Of a DNA stretch of 39,909 nucleotides, positions 33,982-39,909 are shown piece by piece. The DNA lies in NCBI GenBank assembly GCA_021151525.1, contig JAGKXD010000031.1, forward strand, positions 1-39,909, read 5' to 3'. Source of the DNA: Cellvibrionaceae bacterium. Its GTDB lineage: Bacteria; Pseudomonadota; Gammaproteobacteria; Pseudomonadales; Cellvibrionaceae. Numbering within the stretch: position 1 is the stretch's first letter; each line of letters opens with the position of its first letter. Both the position numbers and the translations under genes were made by a program. Under the pieces are notes generated by a model. It worked only from the letters and a program-made list of their open reading frames with translations, had not been told where the DNA came from and ran no database searches.

Positions 33982-34079
33982 TTACAATATTGCAGCTATT
34001 CCGCTCTTATTTGTTTTTGGCACTACTCCTCCCGTGCGAGCCGCCCGAGCATTGGAAAAAATTGGTGTAAAACAAACAG

Positions 34080-34278
34080 GACGTTTGTTTTAGTGACGTC
34101 GCGACATGGATGTCGCGTCGGAACGACAGCAGTTTTTTGAAACGCGCAGGAAACAGCGGCGAATCGGGTCGCTTTTCTTTTGGTCACTTTTCTTTGGCGA
34201 AGCAAAGAAAAGTGACTCGCCAAGAGGCGAAATGAGATTTAAAAGCTGGATCCCCGCTGCGCGAGGATGACGACTCCC
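34080..34278. repeat. composite intergenic repeat block between hisH and hisA
   Basis: Three elements in 354 nt without a gene. First, CGCGACAT-GG-ATGTCGCG (34100-34117), a perfect REP-like palindrome. Second, a 14-bp perfect inverted repeat with CTTTTCTTTG arms (34183-34196 and 34203-34216, loop GCGAAG). Third, an inverted copy of repeat family A (34241-34278) that differs from 6310-6346 at one position. These look like dispersed noncoding elements accumulated inside the his operon. Confidence 0.8.
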
Positions 34279-34334
34279 CTATAAGAATTAGACTTATTTG
34301 GTGGGAAACGAATTTATTTTTGTGAGATGTTTTG

Positions 34335-35066
34335 ATGTTAATTATCCCCGCAATTGATTTGAAAGATGGCCAATGTGTGCGTTTGCGTCAGGGCTTGATG
34401 GACGATTCCACCGTATTCTCTGACGACCCAGTCGCCATGGCGAAACAATGGGTTGATCAAGGCTGCCGCCGTTTGCACTTGGTGGATCTGAACGGTGCTT
34501 TCGAAGGTAAGCCGATGAATGGCGGTGTGGTGACGGTTATCGCCAAAGCCTACCCTAATCTGCCGATCCAAATCGGCGGCGGCATCCGCAACGCGGAAAC
34601 TATTGAGTACTACCTCAAAGCGGGTGTGCAGTATTTAATTATCGGCACCAAGGCGGTTAAAGAGCCGCAATTCGTAACCGATATGTGCAAACAATTCCCG
34701 GGTCATATCATCGTCGGCCTCGACGCCAAAGACGGCTGGGTGGCGACTGATGGTTGGGCGGAAGTGTCCAATATCCAAGCCTCGGAATTGGCGAAACGTT
34801 TTGAACAAGACGGCGTAAGTAGCATCGTCTACACCGATATCGCTCGCGATGGCATGATGCAAGGCGTAAATGTGCAGGCGACTGTGGCCATGGCGCAGGC
34901 GTCAAGCATCCCAATTATCGCTTCCGGCGGTGTGACCAATATGGATGATATTCGCGCGCTTAAAGCTGAAGCTCACAAGGGTATTTGCGGCGCCATTACT
35001 GGCCGCGCGATTTACGAAGGCACGCTGACTATGGCAGAAGCCCAAGCTTACTGTGACCAAAAATAA
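34335..35066 (+). CDS. hisA: ProFAR isomerase HisA
   Basis: A 243-aa (beta-alpha)8 barrel isomerase of histidine synthesis (step 4). The ATG at 34335 gives the standard LIIPAIDLKDGQCVRLRQG start; a TTG one codon earlier is ignored. Catalytic Asp residues lie in AIDLKDG and TDIARDGM; phosphate loops IGGGIR and ASGGV are present. A strong terminator follows directly, so hisF is not co-transcribed from here unless there is read-through. Confidence 0.96.
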   Translation: MLIIPAIDLKDGQCVRLRQGLMDDSTVFSDDPVAMAKQWVDQGCRRLHLVDLNGAFEGKPMNGGVVTVIAKAYPNLPIQIGGGIRNAETIEYYLKAGVQYLIIGTKAVKEPQFVTDMCKQFPGHIIVGLDAKDGWVATDGWAEVSNIQASELAKRFEQDGVSSIVYTDIARDGMMQGVNVQATVAMAQASSIPIIASGGVTNMDDIRALKAEAHKGICGAITGRAIYEGTLTMAEAQAYCDQK

Positions 35067-35091
35067 GGCTTAAACTTTATCGAGTATAAAT

Positions 35092-35131
35092 AAAAAAAGC
35101 CCCGGTATTTTTCAATGCCGGGGCTTTTTTT
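35092..35131. terminator. strong bidirectional terminator after hisA
   Basis: A-run, GCCCCGGTATT, loop, AATGCCGGGGC, T-run. It lies between hisA and the convergent PEP-CTERM gene 3 and serves both. Confidence 0.95.
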
Positions 35132-35140
35132 AAATGCTAA

Positions 35141-35728
35141 TTAAGCTTTTCTCAATCTTCTAACACCAACCAAACCTAACAAGCTTAAGCCAAACAAAGC
35201 CAATGAACCTGGTTCTGCTACTGCAGTTGGGTTTGTTGCTGCATCAACACCATCCAACCACAAGCTCCAGTTGTGGCCCATGTTGCTGTGGCTAGCGGGT
35301 TGATCCCAGTTTTCCAATGCAATAGGTGCTTGGTTATCGAAAGTAAAGCCCTGAGCTAAAGTATTGCCTTTTGCCCAGTTATTGTAGGTAGCAACAGTAA
35401 AAATGTAGTTTCCGGCCGCCAATGAGGAGAATACTAAGCCTGAATCGAAACGAGTTTCAGTGCTGGGGTTAATGCTGGCATTGTCATCGTTTTCGCCGAC
35501 GAGAGTACCATCTGCTTTCCACACAGCAGTAATTGGGTCAAAGTTTACGCCATTCATGTAAGAATCTGTCCAAACACGAACATTGGTCGCGTCGCTACCA
35601 ACGGTAAAATAGGTGTAAATTACGTCATTGTGGTTTTCAATTTCACCGGTAAAGTGAAAAAGAGCAGCATTTGCACTGCCAGTAACGGTTAACAGCAAGC
35701 CAGCGAGAAGAGAAGAAAACTTGTTCAT
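35141..35728 (-). CDS. PEP-CTERM protein 3, DVUA0089-like
   Basis: A 195-aa exported protein. The ATG at 35728 has AGGA about 8 nt upstream and starts a good signal peptide (MNKFSSLLAGLLLTVTGSANA). The body has the pattern NDVIYTYFTV, ATNVRVWTDSYMNGVNFDP and GENDDNASINP, which I associate with DVUA0089-type PEP-CTERM proteins. The tail AEPGSLALFG, hydrophobic helix, VRRLRKA is the sorting signal. It is inserted between hisA and hisF on the opposite strand, breaking the usual his order. Confidence 0.87.
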   Translation of the reverse strand: MNKFSSLLAGLLLTVTGSANAALFHFTGEIENHNDVIYTYFTVGSDATNVRVWTDSYMNGVNFDPITAVWKADGTLVGENDDNASINPSTETRFDSGLVFSSLAAGNYIFTVATYNNWAKGNTLAQGFTFDNQAPIALENWDQPASHSNMGHNWSLWLDGVDAATNPTAVAEPGSLALFGLSLLGLVGVRRLRKA

Positions 35729-35762
35729 TGTTTGTCCTATATACGTCAAAAATGTTGGAGGT

Positions 35763-35783
35763 CAGTTTCACTCATTGAAACTG
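35763..35783. promoter_or_regulatory. inverted repeat upstream of PEP-CTERM gene 3
   Basis: CAGTTTCA (35763-35770), 5-nt spacer, TGAAACTG (35776-35783), perfect 8-bp arms, 35 nt before the start. A candidate operator or leader hairpin. Confidence 0.5.
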
Positions 35784-36052
35784 AATGCGCATTTCAGCAA
35801 CTTATGAGCCATTTATAAAAATGCATTAATAATCAATGGCTTGACGAATACTAAGGAAGCATTTTTGAATGGACTGTAAAAGAATTCGACTTTTGCAATT
35901 AAAAATAAACACAATATTCGTTTTAACTATATTTGAAGTCGTTAAAGTTCTTTGCACAAAACCTTAGGGGGCTCGACGGGTTATAAAACTCCCTTAAACG
36001 CTCAAAGCAGGATAAAATGCCCGCTTGTTTCTAGCCTGTTTAGAGATTTACT
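35784..36052. other. divergent promoter region of PEP-CTERM gene 3 and hisF
   Basis: 269 AT-rich nt with no gene. It must carry promoters for PEP-CTERM gene 3 (minus) and for hisF (plus), since hisF is isolated from hisA by a terminator. A TATAAA-like box is seen on the minus strand near 35815; no definite pair can be assigned. Confidence 0.4.
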
Positions 36053-36826
36053 ATGGCGCTCGCAAAACGAATTATTCCCTGCCTCGATGTGGACAATGGC
36101 CGCGTGGTGAAAGGCGTGCAGTTTTTGGATATCCGCGATGCGGGTGATCCGGTGGAAATTGCCAAGCGCTACAACCAAGAAGGCGCCGATGAAATCACCT
36201 TTCTCGACATAACCGCTACCCATGAAGGCCGCGATACCACTGTGCATACGGTAGAAAAAATCGCCAGTGAGGTGTTTATTCCGCTCACCGTCGGCGGTGG
36301 TATTCGCACCGTTGAAGATATTCGCACCATGCTCAACGCTGGCGCTGACAAGGTGGGGATCAATTCCGCCGCCGTGTTTAATCCCGACTTCGTGAAAGCA
36401 GCTTCCGACCGTTTCGGCGCGCAATGTATTGTGGTGGCCATTGATGCCAAGAAAGTCAGTCAAACCGGCGAAGAACCCCGCTGGGAGATTTTCACCCACG
36501 GCGGCCGCAAGCCTACTGGTATCAACGCAGTTGAGTGGGCGATCAAGATGGCGGAGTACGGTGCAGGCGAAATTCTGCTCACCAGTATGGATGGCGACGG
36601 CACTAAAGCGGGTTATGACTTAGGTGTAACTCGCGCAATCAGCGATGCGGTTGCAGTGCCAGTGATTGCGTCCGGCGGCGTGGGCAACCTGCAACATTTG
36701 GTAGATGGTGTAACCCTCGGGCGTGCAGACGCCGTTTTGGCGGCGAGTATTTTTCACTTCCGCGAATATACTGTGCCGCAGGCGAAAGAGTTTATGCGTG
36801 CGCAGGGGATTGAAGTGCGCCTCTAA
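36053..36826 (+). CDS. hisF: IGP synthase cyclase subunit
   Basis: A 257-aa (beta-alpha)8 barrel that uses ammonia from HisH to form IGP and AICAR. Catalytic Asp in IPCLDVDNGRVVKGVQF and in TSMDGDGTKAGYD; phosphate motifs GGGIRT and ASGGVG. It is the last his gene here and must have its own promoter. A strong terminator follows. Confidence 0.97.
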   Translation: MALAKRIIPCLDVDNGRVVKGVQFLDIRDAGDPVEIAKRYNQEGADEITFLDITATHEGRDTTVHTVEKIASEVFIPLTVGGGIRTVEDIRTMLNAGADKVGINSAAVFNPDFVKAASDRFGAQCIVVAIDAKKVSQTGEEPRWEIFTHGGRKPTGINAVEWAIKMAEYGAGEILLTSMDGDGTKAGYDLGVTRAISDAVAVPVIASGGVGNLQHLVDGVTLGRADAVLAASIFHFREYTVPQAKEFMRAQGIEVRL

Positions 36827-36843
36827 GCTGGCATTTGAACTAT

Positions 36844-36873
36844 AAAAAAGGGCGCTCATGGAGCGCCCTTTTT
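36844..36873. terminator. strong bidirectional terminator after hisF
   Basis: AAAAA, GGGCGCTC (36850-36857), loop ATG, GAGCGCCC, TTTTT. It lies between convergent hisF and the DUF6316-like gene. Confidence 0.95.
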
Positions 36874-36899
36874 GCATCTGGTCTTGCTGCTCGCTTGGT

Positions 36900-37124
36900 T
36901 TAAGCGGCGCGGTATTGCTTCAAAACATCCAATACTTTTGGCTCTGAAGCACAGATAAAATCGATAAATTCGCCTACGCCAACTTCGGCATCAGCGCGGG
37001 TATCAAATGGGCCTATGTCCACACCTTCGCGAGTGGTGTAGTACCAGTAGTTGTCTTTTTGTAGAAAGCGACCGCTGCGATCAGGGACAGAACCTTGTTC
37101 ACCAGCACGATTGAATGTAGCCAT
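36900..37124 (-). CDS. small DUF6316-like protein
   Basis: A 74-aa cytoplasmic protein with the pattern RSGRFLQKDNYWYYTTREG-x-DIGPFDTRADAE, which resembles small proteins annotated DUF6316 in pseudomonads. GAGGGG lies about 6 nt before the ATG. The W-Y-Y...GPF pattern suggests a single small beta fold. Function is unknown. It is transcribed apart from the yibQ gene. Confidence 0.8.
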   Translation of the reverse strand: MATFNRAGEQGSVPDRSGRFLQKDNYWYYTTREGVDIGPFDTRADAEVGVGEFIDFICASEPKVLDVLKQYRAA

Positions 37125-37277
37125 TTCGAACCCCTCGTAAATTGCGTTATGCCTTTCAGCAGACTTTCCTTAAGACTTGGGCCCGTAAATAGGCAACCCG
37201 AGTTGATTATAAACACTAAATAAATCTTCTGAATATACTTAGTTTGATTAAATCGTGATTATTTAATAACCAAAAAT

Positions 37278-38168
37278 TTACTTGTGCATAATAACCTGTT
37301 TGTCGTACGAATCAACTAGTGTGCGCAGTTCAGTCAATAAATCTTGTGCTGGCGCTGGGCAATAAGCGGGGCTACCCGGTTGCGATACCGGTAATACCGG
37401 GGTGTTTTGAGGTAAAACCTCAGTTTTGGGTACGGGTTTTAGTAGCCGCGAAATTGGCACTAGTTCTACGCCCTGCTCTAGCAAGAGCAGCTGCGCCTTC
37501 TCCAATACCGCGAGCGTGGCGGGATAAGGATGCCCAATTGCGACCGCTGATCCACGTTGCCGCGCAAATTGGATGGCGCGGTTTAACTGGTATTCGATGG
37601 CTTTTGTTTCGTTAAGGTCGTCCAGAAAAACATCGCGTTTAAGGCCGGGCACCTGAAAACGGGTGGCTATATCCAGCGCCTTGGTTTGGGCGCTGGTGCG
37701 GCTATCCACAAAATAGAGCCCCCGCGGGCGCAGCTCTGCCATCAGCCATTCCATGGGTTCAGCTTCTTGGGTAAGGCGGCTTCCCATATGATTGTTCACA
37801 CCTTGGATATGGGGCACAGCCTCTAAATCCTGACGAACTGTGTCCAAAAATGCTGCTTTCTCCATGCCGCTCACCAAACCACCCTTGCCCACTGGCATGT
37901 TGTTGATGGTGCTCATAGGGAGGTGCAGCATGATTTCTTTGCCCAAGCCATGCGCCAGCTTTGCAGTAGTCAACCCATGCGGTGTGAAGGGTAAGACCGA
38001 GAGGGTAAATGCGCCTTGAAGGCGAGCGGCGCGTTCGCTTTGGGATTGGTTGTAGCCTATGTCATCGATAATAATTGCGAGGCGTGCTTGGGTGTCAGCA
38101 GATGCTGCCAGCACAGATTCGCTCAAGCTGCTGAGCAGAATCAGCAACCAATGCCACGCCTTAGGCAT
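37278..38168 (-). CDS. yibQ: divergent polysaccharide deacetylase YibQ
   Basis: A 296-aa exported protein of the YibQ/DUF610 group, a distant relative of NodB-type polysaccharide deacetylases. Signal peptide (residues 1-21, cleavage near VLA), then AIIIDDIGYNQSQSERA with the conserved Asp pair, FTLSVLPFTPH, EIMLHLPMS, VNNHMGSRLT, and AIGHPYPATL. The C-terminal 60 residues are Pro-rich. Its ATG shares a base with the ctpA stop (TAATG). Expected role: periplasmic, cell-wall related, activity not established. Confidence 0.92.
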   Translation of the reverse strand: MPKAWHWLLILLSSLSESVLAASADTQARLAIIIDDIGYNQSQSERAARLQGAFTLSVLPFTPHGLTTAKLAHGLGKEIMLHLPMSTINNMPVGKGGLVSGMEKAAFLDTVRQDLEAVPHIQGVNNHMGSRLTQEAEPMEWLMAELRPRGLYFVDSRTSAQTKALDIATRFQVPGLKRDVFLDDLNETKAIEYQLNRAIQFARQRGSAVAIGHPYPATLAVLEKAQLLLLEQGVELVPISRLLKPVPKTEVLPQNTPVLPVSQPGSPAYCPAPAQDLLTELRTLVDSYDKQVIMHK

Positions 38169-39586
38169 TATTGCGGCTTATCCTGCACCGGTTGTTTCGC
38201 GTCCATATTGGGAGCAATTAGGGGGGCGCGTTTGTTGTCGGGCTCTTCAAGGTTTGAGCCTGCCTGCTGGCCGAGGATGTGCAAGCCTTTAAGCAGGTTG
38301 ATGGCATCCAGAACCTGATTATCTTTCAAGGTATCGTCGTTGATGGCCGCATCGCGTTCACGGCTGCCGCTACCAATGTCCTGACCATCTTTATTGCCGA
38401 TATGCCCCGCCAAATCCGCTTCGGCTATGGGCGCTTTTTGGCCTACGCCATTGGTAATTTTTTCCAAACGCACATCAGGGTCAATGCCCTTGGCTTGGAT
38501 CGAGCGGCCATTGGGGGTGTAGTAAAGTGCGGTGGTGAGTTTAATGGCGCGATCTTCAGTAATGGGGATAACCGTTTGGACTGAGCCCTTACCAAAGCTG
38601 CGCGTGCCCATAATGATGGCGCGTTTGTGATCTTGCAGTGCGCCCGCGACTATTTCTGAGGCCGAAGCAGAACCGCTATTGATCAAGACAACCAAAGGTA
38701 AGCCGCCGGTTAAATCGCCGGGCGTTGCAGCATAACTCACATTACTGTTTTCCATGCGCCCTTGGGTGTAAACCACTAAGCCGCTATCCAAAAATGCATC
38801 GGCAACCTCCACCGATGCCTGCAAAACCCCGCCAGGGTTGTTGCGTAAATCCAGCACCAAGCCTCTGGTTTTTGGGTGCTGTTTCAAGTTATCGCGCAAG
38901 CGCTCGTTAAAATCGCGGCCAGTATTGGATTGAAATTGAGCGATACGCACGTACAAATAATCATCGGCAATTGGCTTCACAATAACGCTCTGCACGTGAA
39001 TTAAATCGCGCATGACTACAACTTCAATCAGGTCGTCCACACCCTTGCGCTGCAGGCTCATTTTGACTGGCGTATCTTTAGGGCCGCGCATTAAACGTGT
39101 GGCATCGGTGAGGGTTTTGCCTTTCATGGGTTGATCGTCGATACGAATCACAATATCGCCCGGTTTAATGCCGGCTTTTTGTGAGGGCGAACCATCGAGC
39201 GGAGTGATCACTTTGATTGCACCTTCATCCATTCCCACTTCCAAGCCCACGCCGCCAAATTCACCACTGGTGGTGGCTTGCAGCTCTGCGTAGGCTTCTT
39301 TATCGAGGTAAGCGGAGTGTGGATCTAATTCGGCGATCAAACCTTTAATCGCGTATTCCAGCATTTTGGAATCACTAACTTCTTCCACATAACTGGTGCG
39401 TACGTGATCGTAAGCGCGTGTGAATGTACGCAATTCATCGAGCGGTAAAAGACCATCGTTTGAGGGCGTGGCTTTTTTCTTATCAGCGGGAGCGGCGGCG
39501 TTTGTAAAGCTGGCGAAAGCAAATAATGCGATAAACAATAACGCCCGCAAATTAACTCCAGATTTTTTTGAGAAAAGGCACAGCAT
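38168..39586 (-). CDS. ctpA: carboxyl-terminal processing protease CtpA (S41)
   Basis: A 472-aa periplasmic serine protease that trims or degrades envelope proteins, in related bacteria including peptidoglycan endopeptidases. The ATG at 39586 is preferred because GGAG sits about 5 nt upstream; an in-frame ATG two codons earlier and a frame reaching 39655 are less likely. Signal anchor (LRALLFIALFAFASFTNA), PDZ domain with SGEFGGVGLEVG, and the S41 core: catalytic Ser308 in GSASASEIV and Lys333 in FGKGSVQT. The envC-ctpA-yibQ order is conserved in gammaproteobacteria. Confidence 0.95.
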   Translation of the reverse strand: MLCLFSKKSGVNLRALLFIALFAFASFTNAAAPADKKKATPSNDGLLPLDELRTFTRAYDHVRTSYVEEVSDSKMLEYAIKGLIAELDPHSAYLDKEAYAELQATTSGEFGGVGLEVGMDEGAIKVITPLDGSPSQKAGIKPGDIVIRIDDQPMKGKTLTDATRLMRGPKDTPVKMSLQRKGVDDLIEVVVMRDLIHVQSVIVKPIADDYLYVRIAQFQSNTGRDFNERLRDNLKQHPKTRGLVLDLRNNPGGVLQASVEVADAFLDSGLVVYTQGRMENSNVSYAATPGDLTGGLPLVVLINSGSASASEIVAGALQDHKRAIIMGTRSFGKGSVQTVIPITEDRAIKLTTALYYTPNGRSIQAKGIDPDVRLEKITNGVGQKAPIAEADLAGHIGNKDGQDIGSGSRERDAAINDDTLKDNQVLDAINLLKGLHILGQQAGSNLEEPDNKRAPLIAPNMDAKQPVQDKPQ

Positions 39587-39630
39587 TAACATCTCCGAAA
39601 AGCGCGGTTGCGCTGTCGTATTCAATTTTT

Positions 39631-39716
39631 GTAGCCCGTAAGGAGCGCAGCGCATTACGGGGAATATGTATGCGAGTTTCTATCCCCGCAATGCGCTGCG
39701 CTCCTTGCGGGCTACG
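39631..39716. repeat. dispersed inverted repeat, family B, copy 2
   Basis: Left arm GTAGCCCGTAAGGAGCGCAG (39631 on) and right arm CTCCTTGCGGGCTACG (to 39716) pair over about 33 bp with an 18-nt centre. It is nearly identical to the arms at 12491-12588. It lies between envC and ctpA, 45 nt upstream of the ctpA start. Confidence 0.85.
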
Positions 39717-39739
39717 CACTTTCAAATAAAGTGTTGAGC

Positions 39740-39909
39740 TTAAGCGTGCGCCAACCACTCTGCTGGATTAATCGCTTTGCCTTGATAGCGAATTTCAAAA
39801 TACAAACCGGTTTCGTTTTGCCCGCCGGTATCGCCAACGTTTGCGATGGCTTCGCCAGCTTTAACGGCATCGCCCGCTTTTTTCAGTAAATTTTGGTTGT
39901 GTGCGTAGA
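39740..39909 (-). CDS. envC: EnvC-type murein hydrolase activator, 3' end (partial)
   Basis: The last 55 codons of a gene running off the right edge, with the stop at 39740-39742. The translation ends KAGDAVKAGEAIANVGDTGG, then GLYFEIRYQGKAINPAEWL and HA. This is the end of an M23/LytM domain: the YFEIRYQG-x-INP signature is typical of EnvC, which lacks the catalytic metal site and activates AmiA/AmiB amidases at the division septum. Its position upstream of ctpA agrees. The rest of the gene lies outside the window. Confidence 0.88.
   Translation of the reverse strand, partial: YAHNQNLLKKAGDAVKAGEAIANVGDTGGQNETGLYFEIRYQGKAINPAEWLAHA

Noticed and set aside
34023..34223. 66-aa minus-strand ORF between hisH and hisA
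   Set aside because: It lies entirely in the palindromic repeat block, so the frame comes from repeats.

Overview
The window looks like a chromosomal segment of a Cellvibrio-type gammaproteobacterium (Cellvibrionaceae or a close relative). This placement is an inference. It rests on gammaproteobacterial housekeeping blocks (def-fmt-rsmB, dprA-tsaC-hemF-aroE, his genes next to ctpA-yibQ), a secreted CBM2-polyserine-GH5 cellulase, several PEP-CTERM proteins, an orphan flavin-dependent halogenase and a membrane-bound AraC regulator. No rRNA, tRNA, CRISPR array, transposase or phage gene was seen.

Layout. 1-2.6 kb: an AT-rich accessory stretch with a small Cys-rich ORF, a DUF2589 gene and two unknown genes in one direction, facing a secreted protein with a predicted beta-sandwich plus long helices (2.6-4.1 kb). 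4.3-6.3 kb: a RidA-family deaminase and a Tat-exported lipoprotein oxidoreductase with both bicovalent FAD attachment residues. 6.4-8.5 kb: lpdA divergent from a TetR regulator, with two matching palindromes between them. 8.5-9.4 kb: an ArsR-SRPBCC pair with two palindromes upstream. 9.6-10.1 kb: PEP-CTERM protein 1. 10.2-13.1 kb (minus): def-fmt-rsmB. 13.3-18.1 kb (plus): LysM protein, dprA, tsaC, hemF, aroE. 18.2-20.6 kb (minus): PEP-CTERM protein 2, with a near-perfect CRP-type site upstream, and a CPA2 antiporter. 20.8-24.2 kb (plus): OxyR-like regulator, halogenase, AT-rich HEPN-motif protein. 24.3-27.3 kb: yrdA, divergent from prlC-yheV. 27.6-30.9 kb: 7TM-AraC regulator with a CRP-like site, then the cellulase. 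31-32.5 kb: an unknown protein and an outer-membrane beta-barrel. 32.7-36.8 kb: hisB-hisH, hisA and hisF, split by repeats and by PEP-CTERM protein 3. 36.9-39.9 kb (minus): a small DUF6316-like protein, yibQ, ctpA and the 3' end of envC.

Genes that probably work together: def, fmt and rsmB mature N-termini and modify rRNA; HisH and HisF form the IGP synthase between HisA and HisB; EnvC, CtpA and YibQ belong to envelope/peptidoglycan maintenance; PrlC and YheV are translationally coupled; and two CRP-like sites suggest catabolite control of a PEP-CTERM gene and of the regulator beside the cellulase. Two families of dispersed inverted repeats sit only between genes.

Most interesting leads: the DUF2589 operon, whose first two products share a motif and are separated by a perfect 14-bp hairpin; the HEPN-motif protein; the orphan halogenase beside an OxyR variant that keeps Cys199 but lacks Cys208; and the TetR/lpdA operator pair.
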